Source: Herbaspirillum sp. LeCh32-8
Lineage (GTDB): Bacteria; Pseudomonadota; Gammaproteobacteria; Burkholderiales; Burkholderiaceae_D
Length of the DNA stretch: 64,000 nucleotides
Assembly: GCF_017814915.1 (NCBI RefSeq)
Contig: NZ_JAGIPZ010000008.1
Coordinates: 1 to 64,000 of the forward strand
Direction: 5' to 3'
The position numbers and the translations under genes are program-made. The notes below the pieces were generated by a model that saw only the letters and a program-made list of their open reading frames with translations, was not told where the DNA came from and searched no databases. Position 1 is the first letter of the stretch. Every line of letters begins with the position of its first letter. Below are positions 37,840-46,297 of the stretch, in pieces.

Positions 37840-38925
37840 ATGTGGAATTTTCACAATCCGGTCGCCGTCCATGCCGGCGCCGGCAGCCTGGAACGATTGC
37901 CCGCCTTGCTGGGCGAACGCCGCGCGCTGCTCATCACCTTTCCCGAAGCGCAGGCGCTGGGACTGGAGCAATACCTGGCGCAACTGCTGGGCCCGCAACT
38001 GGCCGGCGTCGAGAACGCGGTCCAGCCCAATCCGGACGTCAGCTGGCTCTCGGCCATGTATGAGCGCGTATGGTCGCAGCACCGCGAGGTCGAATGCATC
38101 ATCGCCTTCGGCGGCGGCAGCGTGATCGACTGCGCCAAGGCCATGCTGGCGCCCACGCCCTCGGGCCGCTTCGGCGAGCTGCTGGCGCACCTGCGCGACG
38201 GCGCGCCGCTGGATGCGGCCGGCGCCAAGGCGCTGATCGCCGTTCCCACTACCGCCGGCACCGGCAGCGAAGTCACGCCCTGGGCCACCATCTGGGATGC
38301 CGCCGCCGGCAACAAGTATTCGCTGCACCGCCCGTGGACCTGGCCCGAGGCCGCCGTGGTCGACGCCAAGCTGATGCTCTCGCTGCCGCCCGGCGTCACG
38401 CTGGCCAGCGGCCTGGACGCGCTGTCGCATGCGCTGGAGGCGATCTGGAACGTCAACCGCAATCCGGTCTCCTGCAGCCTGGCCGCCTCGGCCGCGCGCG
38501 AGATCGTCGCCACGCTGCCGCAACTGCTGCGCAAGCCGCGCGAGATCGCCCTGCGCGAGCGCATGGCAGTGGCCGCGCTGCAGGCCGGCCTGGCGTTCTC
38601 CAACACCAAGACCGCGCTGGCGCATTCGCTGTCCTATGACATCACGCTGCACCACGGCGTGGCGCACGGCATCGCCTGTTCGTTCTCGCTGCCGCATGTG
38701 ATGCGCCTGGCCTTCGGCCGCGACGCCGGCGTCGACGCGCTGCTGGTGCAGATCTTCGGCGCCGCCGATAAAGACGGCGCCATCGCCCGCCTGTCGGCCT
38801 TCCTGGAAGACCTGGGCGTGTCCACCGACCCCGCCCACTACGGCATCACCGATTCCTGGGACGCGCTGGTGCAACACGCCCTGCAAGGCCCGCGCGGACG
38901 CAACTTCATCGCCGCCGCCCACTGA
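37840..38925 (+). CDS. Phosphonate metabolism-associated iron-containing alcohol dehydrogenase
   Basis: The 361-residue protein is a group III alcohol dehydrogenase with the nucleotide motif FGGGSVIDCAK, T-T-A-G-T-G-S-E-V-T, and metal-binding residues in V-V-D-A-K-L, S-H-A-L-E, A-H-S-L and H-H-G-V-A-H-G. Relatives in phosphonate operons are thought to interconvert phosphonoacetaldehyde and hydroxyethylphosphonate; the direction here is not known. I chose ATG 37840 rather than the frame start inside phnE. It lies between phnE and phnX on the same strand. Confidence 0.9.
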   Translation: MWNFHNPVAVHAGAGSLERLPALLGERRALLITFPEAQALGLEQYLAQLLGPQLAGVENAVQPNPDVSWLSAMYERVWSQHREVECIIAFGGGSVIDCAKAMLAPTPSGRFGELLAHLRDGAPLDAAGAKALIAVPTTAGTGSEVTPWATIWDAAAGNKYSLHRPWTWPEAAVVDAKLMLSLPPGVTLASGLDALSHALEAIWNVNRNPVSCSLAASAAREIVATLPQLLRKPREIALRERMAVAALQAGLAFSNTKTALAHSLSYDITLHHGVAHGIACSFSLPHVMRLAFGRDAGVDALLVQIFGAADKDGAIARLSAFLEDLGVSTDPAHYGITDSWDALVQHALQGPRGRNFIAAAH

Positions 38926-38954
38926 ACCACCGACTACTGAACAAGGAGCATCCC

Positions 38955-39779
38955 ATGTCCACCACCCGCCCCGCCATCGCCCTGCAAGCCGTCATCTTCG
39001 ACTGGGCCGGCACCCTGGTCGATTTCGGCTCGCTGGCGCCGACCCAGATCTTCGTCGACGCCTTCAAGAGCTTCGACATCGCCATCACGCTGGAACAGGC
39101 GCGCGGTCCGATGGGCCTGTCCAAGTGGCAGCACATCCGCACGCTGCTGGACGACGCCGCCATCGCCGACCAGTGGCAGCGCTACACCGGCCGCGCGCCG
39201 ACCGACCAGGACGTCGACGCCATCTACGCGCGCTTCATGCCGATGCAGATCGCCAAGGTCGGCGCGTATTCGCACCCCATCGAGGGCGCCGCCCGCATGC
39301 TGGCATGGCTGCGCGAGCGCGGCCTGAAGGTCGGCTCCTGCTCCGGCTATCCGCGCGAGGTGCTGGACGTGCTGCTGCCGCTGGCGGCGCAAGACGGCAT
39401 CGCCCCCGACCACGTAGTGGCCGGCGACGAGCTGGATGCTGGCGGCCGGCCCGGCCCCTTCATGGCGCTGGCCAACGTGCTGGCGCTGAAGATCGGCGAC
39501 GTGGCCGGCTGCATCAAGGTGGACGACACCGTGCCCGGCATCGAGGAAGGCATCCGCGCCGGCATGTGGAGCGTGGGTGTATCGCTGTCCGGCAATGAGG
39601 TCGGCTGCACGCGTGAGCAGTTGGCGGCGCTGGCCCCCGATGAAGTCGCCCTCCTCAAGGCGCGCGCCGAGCAACGCCTGCGCGCGGCGGGGGCGCATTA
39701 CGTGATCGACTCGGTGGCCGACCTGCCGGGCGTGGTGACGCAGATCGAGGCGCGGCTGGCGGCGGGCGAGCGGCCCTGA
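38955..39779 (+). CDS. phnX: Phosphonoacetaldehyde hydrolase (phosphonatase)
   Basis: PhnX cleaves the C-P bond of phosphonoacetaldehyde, giving acetaldehyde and phosphate. The 274-residue HAD protein has nucleophile Asp16 in VIFDWAGT, the Schiff-base Lys57 in G-P-M-G-L-S-K-W, C-S-G-Y-P-R-E-V, and the late acidic motif K-V-D-D-T-V-P-G-I-E-E-G. AAGGAG precedes the ATG. No phnW transaminase gene lies beside it, so its aldehyde must come from another enzyme or from the alcohol dehydrogenase. Confidence 0.95.
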   Translation: MSTTRPAIALQAVIFDWAGTLVDFGSLAPTQIFVDAFKSFDIAITLEQARGPMGLSKWQHIRTLLDDAAIADQWQRYTGRAPTDQDVDAIYARFMPMQIAKVGAYSHPIEGAARMLAWLRERGLKVGSCSGYPREVLDVLLPLAAQDGIAPDHVVAGDELDAGGRPGPFMALANVLALKIGDVAGCIKVDDTVPGIEEGIRAGMWSVGVSLSGNEVGCTREQLAALAPDEVALLKARAEQRLRAAGAHYVIDSVADLPGVVTQIEARLAAGERP

Positions 39780-40147
39780 ACCCGACCTTCCTGCAGTAAC
39801 GCTCTTTCCGTCATCCCGGCGCAGGCCGGGATCCAGTGTCTTTCCTCGTGCCTCGACATGTACTGAACGACACTGGGTCCCTGCTTTCGCAGGAACGACA
39901 AGGCGAAGGCTGCGAACACCTTCGCAGGTTCAAGTCACCCCACCATCTGCCGTTCCTCCCTTCGCAGGAACGACACGGGAAGGAAGCCAACACCTTCACA
40001 GCTTCAAGATATCTCACTACCTGTCGTTCCTGCGAAAGCAGGAACCCAGCGTCGTTGATCGCGCCCCATCAGCGCCCTACAAGTTCCAGACCGGGGCCAG
40101 CATCCAAGCCCCTATAATCCCCTCACCTACAACGACAACAACTTCCC
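39780..40147. repeat. REP-like intergenic repeat region
   Basis: These 368 bp after phnX have no gene but several related palindromes. A 33 nt element (39808-39840, stem TCCCGGC/GCCGGGA) recurs exactly at 51192-51224. A 27 nt element (39873-39899) recurs inverted at 40023-40049 with one mismatch. A degenerate copy lies near 39955-39980. This looks like a cluster of repetitive extragenic palindromes. Confidence 0.8.
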
Positions 40148-40879
40148 GTGGCAGCCTATCTCTTCGTCCTGGCCGTCGGCCTGGTGGCCGGCATGATCAG
40201 CGGCGTCATCGGCACCGGCTCGTCCATCATGCTGCTGCCGGTGCTGGTCTACAACTTCGGTCCCAAGCAGGCGGTGCCCATCATGGCGGTGGCGGCGGTG
40301 ATGGCCAATCTGTCGCGGGTGATGGCGTGGTGGCGCATGGTGGACTGGCGCGCATTCGCGGCCTACTCGGTGACGGGCGTGCCGGCGGCGATCCTGGGGG
40401 CGCGCACCTTGCTGCAGCTGCCGTCGCACTGGATCGACATCGGCTTGGGCGCATTCTTCATCGCCATGGTGCCGGTACGGCACTGGCTCAAGCGGCGCAA
40501 CTTCGAATTGAAACTATGGCAGCTGGCGCTGTGCGGCGCGGTGATCGGCTACCTGACCGGCATCGTGCTCTCCACCGGGCCGCTGAGCGTGCCGGCCTTC
40601 ACGTCCTACGGACTGGCCAAGGGCGCCTTCCTCTCCACCGAGGCGGCCAGCTCGCTGGCGCTGTACGTGAGCAAGGTGCTGACCTTCCGCGAACTGGGCG
40701 CGATGCCGCTGTCGGTATTCCTGCAGGGCTTGCTGGTGGGTTCCTCACTGATGGCCGGCACCTTCGTCGGCAAGGCCTTCGTCATGCAGATGAGCGAACG
40801 CCACCACCAGCGGCTGCTGGATGTGCTGCTGGTGGCGTCGGGCTTGTCGCTGTTGTGGGCGGCGCTGCACGGGGCGTGA
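40148..40879 (+). CDS. Sulfite exporter TauE/SafE family permease
   Basis: The 243-residue protein has seven to eight hydrophobic segments and the repeated G-x-x-S-G-V-I-G-T-G-S-S motif of TauE/SafE transporters, which export sulfur compounds or organic anions. The likely start is GTG at 40148 and no clear ribosome binding site is visible, so the start is uncertain. It is not obviously part of the phosphonate operon because the repeat region separates them. Confidence 0.85.
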   Translation: MAAYLFVLAVGLVAGMISGVIGTGSSIMLLPVLVYNFGPKQAVPIMAVAAVMANLSRVMAWWRMVDWRAFAAYSVTGVPAAILGARTLLQLPSHWIDIGLGAFFIAMVPVRHWLKRRNFELKLWQLALCGAVIGYLTGIVLSTGPLSVPAFTSYGLAKGAFLSTEAASSLALYVSKVLTFRELGAMPLSVFLQGLLVGSSLMAGTFVGKAFVMQMSERHHQRLLDVLLVASGLSLLWAALHGA

Positions 40880-43408
40880 TCAGGCGGCCGTCTTCCTCGC
40901 ACGCGTCGGGTGGGCGGCCGGTTTCTTCGCAGCCGGTTTGCTGACCGCTTTGGCGGCTGCTTTAATGACCGGTTTAGCGGCCGGCTTAGTGGCCTGCTTC
41001 GCCACCGGTTTAGCCGCCGGCCTGGCCACCGCTTTCGTTCCTGCCTTCGTCGATGCAGCCTTGGCCGCCGGCTTGGCTGTGCTGTTGCGCGCCGCCGTCC
41101 TCGCCGGTCGCGCGGCCTCGCTCTTCTTGGCCGGCAACGTGATCTCGTCCGGCTGTTCGCCGATGGCCGTGGTCAGCTTGCGCGCCAGCGCGATCACCTT
41201 GTCCGGATCAACGCCCAGCGTGCCGATCAGGAACTCGATAATTTCAGAACGCGGATTGGCCAGCGTCGGCTCGATCATCATCACCGCCGCCGCCAGCGCC
41301 AGCGCGCGTTCGCGGGTGGCGGTCTCGGGCAGCATCTGCTGCAGGGCGTTAAGCGCTTCCACCGGCGCCACCGCCGTGATGCGCGCCTGCTCCTTCAACA
41401 GCTGCACCCAGTTGGTCTGCGGCGACACGCTGGCATGCATGTTGGGCAGCTGCGCCAACAAACGCGCCAGGCGCAGGCTGCGACGCTCGAAGGCGCCGAT
41501 CGAGACCATGCCGGCGATCACGATGCGGCACACCGCCTCGGCAAAACCACCGTGGTCGATTTCTTCCAGCACGGCGTCGCGATACTCGCCCAGGTCCTGC
41601 AGCGCGCGCCGGTGCGCCACCTCGGCGTCCGGCTCGCGCGGCGGCAGCCAGGCGCCCAGCCCGGAGGGGCCGAACAGCTGGCGCGTCATCTTCACCGTGC
41701 GCGCGTCGCGCTGGTCGCGGAAGGCATTGAGTTCATCGGTGATGCGCTGGGCCATCTTCTGCTCGAACAGCTTCAGCGGATGGTCGTCAGCCAATTGCAC
41801 CCGCTTGGCGCGTGCTTCAGCCGCCTGCTGGCGGATGAAAGCTGCGGCCGGATGGGTGTCGGAGAACAGCTGGCGCTGCATGCGCAGCGGGTTGAATTTC
41901 ATCAGCGCGCCGGCGGTGGCGGGCGTGGACGCCATGCGCACCCAGGGCCGCAGCCAGGTCTTGTAGAGGTTCGAATTGATTTCCGACCACTGGCTGATGG
42001 TGGAGAAGACCGACTCCTCCTCGCGCCCCTCGGGGTTGATCCTGCGGATGTCGTCCATGGTGCGGTGCTCGTAATGCACCGTGTAGTCGCCCGGCTCCAG
42101 CTCGTCCCAGCGCTGCGCCTGCAGGCCGTCCTTGCGCACCAGCTTCATCTCGTAGAGGCCGGGCGGCAGGCTTTCGATCACGTCCAGCGAGCTCACCAGC
42201 TGGTCGTGCTCCTTCAACGCCACCGAGCCGCCGACGAAAATGCCGAGGTGCCCCACGCTCTCATGCAGCACGTAGATGATGGTGCGGCCGGCGGCGGCAA
42301 TCGCGCGCTCGTCGCCCCAGGTGTCGATGATCCAGTTCAGCGCCTGCGGCGGCGGCGTGATGTTGTCGCCCCAGGAGGCGAACACCACGATGGGCGAGGT
42401 GATGTCGCGCAGGTTCACGGCGCGGCCCTTCACCATCAGCTCGCCGCGCGCCAGCTTGTTGCCGACGAACAGGTTCTCGGTGATCGACTCGATCTCGGCG
42501 CCGGTCATGCGGAAGAAGCCGCCCCACCAGCGCTCGAACTCGAGGAAGCGCGGGCCTTCGGTATCGACCGCCGACCACAGGTTGTAGTACTTGCTCCAGA
42601 AGGTATTGGCGGGATTGAGCTTCTCGAAATTCTCCACCAGATAAGCGCCGTCGAAACGGTCGGCGCCAAGGTCGGCCGCCAGCGAGGCCAGCCAGGTGCC
42701 GCCCAGCGTGGCGCCGCTGTAGCGCATCGGATTGAGCTGCGAGCTGCCGGCCCAGTAGGAGGCCGGCGCTCCCACCATCATCAGCGGGCCGAACAGTTCG
42801 GGCCGCACCGCATCCAGCGTCATCATGGCCCAGCCGGCCTGGCAATTGCCGATCACCACCGGCTTGGCCTTGCATTGCGGATGACGGCGGATCACTTCCT
42901 CCAGGAAGCTGGCTTCGGCGTCCATCACCGAGGTCAGCGTCTGGCCGTCTTCCGGCTCGGGGCGGAAGGTCACGAAGTAGACGGTATGGCCGGCCTTCAT
43001 CGCCATGCCGACTTCGGAGTCGAACTTGAAGCCGCCGATGCCCGGGCCGTGGCCGGCGCGCGGGTCGACCACCACCACCGGCCGCGCCTGCGGATCGACC
43101 GGCAGCCCCGGCGGCGGCTGCAGGCGCAGCAGCGCGTAGTTGCAGGGCTGCGACAGGTCATGGCCGTCCACCACCAGTTCATGCTCGAACTTGAGCAGCG
43201 GCGGCGTGCCCTGTTCCAGGTGTTCGAGGTAGGCGTTGCCGCGATCCAACAGCGTATCCAGGAACAGGAAGGTACGCTGCATGGAGTCGGTCAGGTAGGC
43301 GTTGACATCGCCCCAGCCGGCCGATGCGTTCAGGTTTGCCGTGGCTGCCGATGATTCGGCCGATGCGGTTGCGGTAGCGTGATCTGCGGCTTTCTTGCGG
43401 CTTGCCAT
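40880..43408 (-). CDS. DUF3141 (PhaC-like alpha/beta hydrolase) with histone-like C-terminal tail
   Basis: The 842-residue protein has an alpha/beta hydrolase core (about 75-420) with the box G-N-C-Q-A-G, placing a cysteine (Cys189) as nucleophile as in polyhydroxyalkanoate synthases. A late His lies in G-H-L-G-I-F-V. A helical domain follows (about 540-750). The last 83 residues (760-842) are almost only Lys, Ala, Pro, Thr and Arg in P-A-A-K-type repeats, like histone H1 or AlgP tails. DUF3141 proteins are often linked to PHB turnover. The tail suggests binding to DNA or polyphosphate. Function is inferred. It is divergent from an HDOD gene. Confidence 0.85.
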   Translation of the reverse strand: MASRKKAADHATATASAESSAATANLNASAGWGDVNAYLTDSMQRTFLFLDTLLDRGNAYLEHLEQGTPPLLKFEHELVVDGHDLSQPCNYALLRLQPPPGLPVDPQARPVVVVDPRAGHGPGIGGFKFDSEVGMAMKAGHTVYFVTFRPEPEDGQTLTSVMDAEASFLEEVIRRHPQCKAKPVVIGNCQAGWAMMTLDAVRPELFGPLMMVGAPASYWAGSSQLNPMRYSGATLGGTWLASLAADLGADRFDGAYLVENFEKLNPANTFWSKYYNLWSAVDTEGPRFLEFERWWGGFFRMTGAEIESITENLFVGNKLARGELMVKGRAVNLRDITSPIVVFASWGDNITPPPQALNWIIDTWGDERAIAAAGRTIIYVLHESVGHLGIFVGGSVALKEHDQLVSSLDVIESLPPGLYEMKLVRKDGLQAQRWDELEPGDYTVHYEHRTMDDIRRINPEGREEESVFSTISQWSEINSNLYKTWLRPWVRMASTPATAGALMKFNPLRMQRQLFSDTHPAAAFIRQQAAEARAKRVQLADDHPLKLFEQKMAQRITDELNAFRDQRDARTVKMTRQLFGPSGLGAWLPPREPDAEVAHRRALQDLGEYRDAVLEEIDHGGFAEAVCRIVIAGMVSIGAFERRSLRLARLLAQLPNMHASVSPQTNWVQLLKEQARITAVAPVEALNALQQMLPETATRERALALAAAVMMIEPTLANPRSEIIEFLIGTLGVDPDKVIALARKLTTAIGEQPDEITLPAKKSEAARPARTAARNSTAKPAAKAASTKAGTKAVARPAAKPVAKQATKPAAKPVIKAAAKAVSKPAAKKPAAHPTRARKTAA

Positions 43409-43537
43409 GTACCCTCCCAGGGATGTTGGTCAACACCATGATACGGAGAAAGGGAGCGGCAAATCGTTCGATCTCTGCGACAATGGAACCGCATTTCCCG
43501 GTATTGACCATAAAACAATTGCACGGAGGGAATCTTG

Positions 43538-44410
43538 ATGGAGCTCAAAAGCCTGGTCGACCAACCCGGCAAATTGCCGACCGTCCCCAAGGTGGTCCAG
43601 CAACTGATCGCCAGCTTCAATTCCGAAGATGTCTCCTCCGCCGACATCGCGCGCCAGATCGCCGCCGATCCAGCCCTCGCGGCCAAGCTGCTGCGACTGG
43701 CCAATTCCGCTTTCTTCCATGTCTCGCGCACCGTCGGCACGGTCGACGACGCCTTGCGCATGCTGGGTTTCGTGATGGTGCGCAACCTGGTGCTGGGCAA
43801 CGGCATGGTGGCTGCGTTCAAGAACACCAAGGGCATGGACCTGCCGCAGTTCTGGCGCCACAACCTCTACACCGCGGTGGCCGCGCGCTGGCTGGCCATG
43901 CATGCCGGCGACCACGGGATCGACAACGGCGACGCCGTCTTCACGGTGGGCATGATGCACGGCATCGGCCAGCTGCAACTGCATGCGGTTGCCCCGGCCG
44001 AAGCCGCACCGCTGGACAAGCTGGTCAATGTGCTGGACGCCGCGCGCGCCGAGAAGGAAAAGGAACGTTGGGGCTTCCACTACGCCGACGTCTCGGCCGA
44101 ACTGGCCGGCATCTGGAATTTCCCCGAGGCGCTGGCCTCGGCCCTGCGCGACACGCCCGATCCGATGGCCTCGGGCAAGCTGGACCGCGCCGCCGGCTGG
44201 GTCCACCTGGGCGCCTGGATCGCCCGCGTGGATGTGCTGAAGCTCGATGACGAGGCCGCGCGCGCCTGCTACCCGGCGCAAGTGGCCAAGAAGCTGGGCG
44301 TCGACCCGGCGTGGGCGCCGCTGCTGGTGAAGCACGCGCCGGACAAGGCCGAGCGCGCCATGCCAGCCCTGAAGGAATTGAGCGCCGGGCTGGACGCGAT
44401 GCTGGAATAA
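43538..44410 (+). CDS. HDOD domain protein
   Basis: The 290-residue protein is a second HDOD family member in this window. It has the motifs D-P-A-L-A-A-K-L-L-R-L-A-N-S-A-F-F, A-L-R-M-L-G-F and M-M-H-G-I-G-Q-L without a full HD pair. GGAGGG lies 7 nt before ATG 43538; the TTG three bases earlier is less likely. It is divergent from the DUF3141 gene and is followed by a small membrane protein after 4 bp. Such proteins act in regulatory networks; the target is unknown. Confidence 0.88.
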   Translation: MELKSLVDQPGKLPTVPKVVQQLIASFNSEDVSSADIARQIAADPALAAKLLRLANSAFFHVSRTVGTVDDALRMLGFVMVRNLVLGNGMVAAFKNTKGMDLPQFWRHNLYTAVAARWLAMHAGDHGIDNGDAVFTVGMMHGIGQLQLHAVAPAEAAPLDKLVNVLDAARAEKEKERWGFHYADVSAELAGIWNFPEALASALRDTPDPMASGKLDRAAGWVHLGAWIARVDVLKLDDEAARACYPAQVAKKLGVDPAWAPLLVKHAPDKAERAMPALKELSAGLDAMLE

Positions 44411-44414
44411 GACG

Positions 44415-44657
44415 ATGGAAACGATATTGGGCGCAGTGGGCAGCCTGATTGCGGGCCTGCTGCGCTCGCTGGCGTTCTACAGCGTCTTCTACGCCATCGG
44501 CAGCGTCGCCCTGAAACTGCTGACCCTGGGCCGCTACCCGCGCTTCATGCATATGCGCGAAGACGCGCGGCGCGGCTTTCCCGAGTTCGAACTGGTGGCC
44601 CTGTTCGGCCTGCTGTGCACCATCGGCCTGGTGGTTCTGCTCGCCAGGGCCGTCTGA
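44415..44657 (+). CDS. Small membrane protein
   Basis: The 80-residue protein has two hydrophobic segments (about 5-35 and 60-78) separated by a basic stretch R-Y-P-R-F-M-H-M-R-E-D-A-R-R. It is 4 bp after the HDOD gene and likely cotranscribed. I do not recognise a family. Confidence 0.72.
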   Translation: METILGAVGSLIAGLLRSLAFYSVFYAIGSVALKLLTLGRYPRFMHMREDARRGFPEFELVALFGLLCTIGLVVLLARAV

Positions 44658-44670
44658 GCTGCATCGACCG

Positions 44671-44967
44671 TCAGGTCGCGCAGATACTGCAGCTATGTCC
44701 CTTGCAATTGTGCAGCACGCTGCTGCGCCCCGCCCCGGCGTGCGCGCCCGGGCCGGCCGCTCCTTGCCCCGCCAGTTGCTCGGCGCCGTTGCGCGGACGC
44801 CAGCGCTCGCGCACCTGCAGGCCGACACGCCCGCCGGTGAGCATCGGCGCGGCTTGCGTCTCCTGCTTGCAGTACGGACAGGCGACTGCGCCGTGCAGCG
44901 CCTGCATGCTGAGGAATTTCTCGAAGATGCCTTCGCAATGGCTGCAACGAATATCGTACAAGGGCAT
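44671..44967 (-). CDS. fmdB: FmdB family zinc-ribbon protein
   Basis: The 98-residue protein starts MPLYDIRCSHCEGIFEKF and has the two CxxC knuckles (C-S-H-C and C-P-Y-C) of the FmdB zinc ribbon. FmdB proteins accompany formamidase and were proposed to regulate it. The C-terminal end adds N-C-K-G-H-S-C-S-I-C, a second small cysteine cluster. AGGAG precedes the ATG. It is last in the urt-amiE-fmdA-fmdB run, after a strong hairpin. Confidence 0.9.
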   Translation of the reverse strand: MPLYDIRCSHCEGIFEKFLSMQALHGAVACPYCKQETQAAPMLTGGRVGLQVRERWRPRNGAEQLAGQGAAGPGAHAGAGRSSVLHNCKGHSCSICAT

Positions 44968-44999
44968 ATGCCGCTCCTGAGTGAATGCCAAGGTTGAGG

Positions 45000-45027
45000 T
45001 GCGGATCCGGCAGCCGCCGGATCCGCA
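45000..45027 (-). terminator. Hairpin between fmdA and fmdB
   Basis: A perfect 11 bp stem tgcggatccgg/ccggatccgca (45000-45010 with 45017-45027) has a 6 nt loop and no T tract. It may attenuate transcription or stabilise the upstream mRNA rather than end it. Confidence 0.55.
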
Positions 45028-45054
45028 TCTTGCCGCTCCCGCGCGCGGGCGCCG

Positions 45055-46233
45055 TCAGCGCTTGCGGCCCCAATACGACTGCTCGTTCAGCATGCCCTTG
45101 GGCGTGATGTCCTGGTCGAAGATCGAGGTCGGCAAGGCCACCGTGCAGGCGCAGTTGGGAATGTCCACGATGCCGCCGATGCGCCCTTCCACGGGCGCCG
45201 CCGTCAGCAGCATGTAGGCCTGGCTGCCGGTGTAGCCGAAGTGCGTCAGGTAGTCGATCGCCTTCAGGCAGGCCTGGCGATAGGCCACCGTGGCGTCGAG
45301 GTAGTAGTTGGTGCCGTTCTCCACGCTGATGCCTTCGAAGGTCAGCCATTGCTCGTAATGCGGCTTGACGATGCTGGGCATGAAGATCGGCGAGGTGATG
45401 TTGTACTTCGCCATGCCGCCCTTGATCAGGTCGAAGCCGACGTGGCTCACGCCGTCCATCTCGATGGCGCCGCAAAAGCCGATCTCGCCGTCGCCCTGCG
45501 AGAAGTGCAGGTCGCCCATCGAGAAGCCCGCGCCCTTCACATACACCGGGAAGAAGATCCGGGTGCCGGCCGAGAGATCCTTGATGTCGGTGTTGCCGCC
45601 ATGCTCGCGCGGCGGCACGGTGCGCGCCGCGACCTTGGCCATCTCGTCGAACTTGGCGCCGGTCAGGCCGCGCAGCACCGCGGTGCTCGGATCGGGCGGC
45701 TTGGCCAGGCCCTTGGCGGCCAGCGGCGCCTCGCGGCGGTTCCATTCGGCCAGCAGGTCGTGCGAAGGCAGGCAGCCCATCAGGCCCGGGTGCGTCAGGC
45801 CGGCGATGCGCACGCCGGGAATGTGGCGCGAGGTGGCGTACAGGCCCTTCAGGTCCCAGATCGCCTTGTCGGCATCGGGGAAATAATCGGCCAGGAAGCC
45901 GCCGCCGTTCTCCTTGGCGAACACGCCGGAGAAGCCGACCGGCGTCACCGGCTTGATGTCCAGCAGGTCGATCACCAGCAGGTCGCCCGGCTCTGCGCCC
46001 TCGACGTGGAACGGGCCGGTCAGCGGGTGGGCGCGCGTCAGGTCGACGTTCTTGACGTCGGAGACGTCGTCGGTGTCCTTGATCTGCGCGTCCAGGAAGT
46101 CCAGCGACTCGATCAGTATCGATTCGCCCGGCTTCACCGAGGACAGGAACGGCAGGTCCGGGTGCCAGCGGTTGTGACCGAGTTCAGGCTGCTCTGCCAG
46201 CGGAACGCCGGGCTTGATCTTGAAGTGTTGCAT
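45055..46233 (-). CDS. fmdA: Formamidase (acetamidase/formamidase family)
   Basis: FmdA hydrolyses formamide to formate and ammonia. The 392-residue protein matches the family in length and in motifs such as G-P-F-H-V-E-G-A-E-P-G-D-L-L, E-H-G-G-N-T-D and the D-L-H-F-S-Q-G-D-G-E-I region. AGGAGGT precedes ATG 46233. It follows amiE by 64 bp and is followed by fmdB. Together with amiE it would release ammonia from short amides imported by the Urt-like transporter. Confidence 0.95.
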   Translation of the reverse strand: MQHFKIKPGVPLAEQPELGHNRWHPDLPFLSSVKPGESILIESLDFLDAQIKDTDDVSDVKNVDLTRAHPLTGPFHVEGAEPGDLLVIDLLDIKPVTPVGFSGVFAKENGGGFLADYFPDADKAIWDLKGLYATSRHIPGVRIAGLTHPGLMGCLPSHDLLAEWNRREAPLAAKGLAKPPDPSTAVLRGLTGAKFDEMAKVAARTVPPREHGGNTDIKDLSAGTRIFFPVYVKGAGFSMGDLHFSQGDGEIGFCGAIEMDGVSHVGFDLIKGGMAKYNITSPIFMPSIVKPHYEQWLTFEGISVENGTNYYLDATVAYRQACLKAIDYLTHFGYTGSQAYMLLTAAPVEGRIGGIVDIPNCACTVALPTSIFDQDITPKGMLNEQSYWGRKR

Positions 46234-46297
46234 GCGACCTCCTTGGGATGTGGTTCGTGGTGTTGCTGCTTCTGGTGTGCTGTTTTTTCCGTATGCA

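Noticed and set aside
39808..40049. The intergenic repeats after phnX as a CRISPR array
   Set aside because: The repeats are palindromic, irregularly spaced and partly inverted, without uniform spacers or cas genes.
40910..43354. An 814-codon plus-strand frame opposite the DUF3141 gene
   Set aside because: Composition is that of an antisense shadow (Arg/His/Gln-rich), and the minus strand encodes a recognisable hydrolase.
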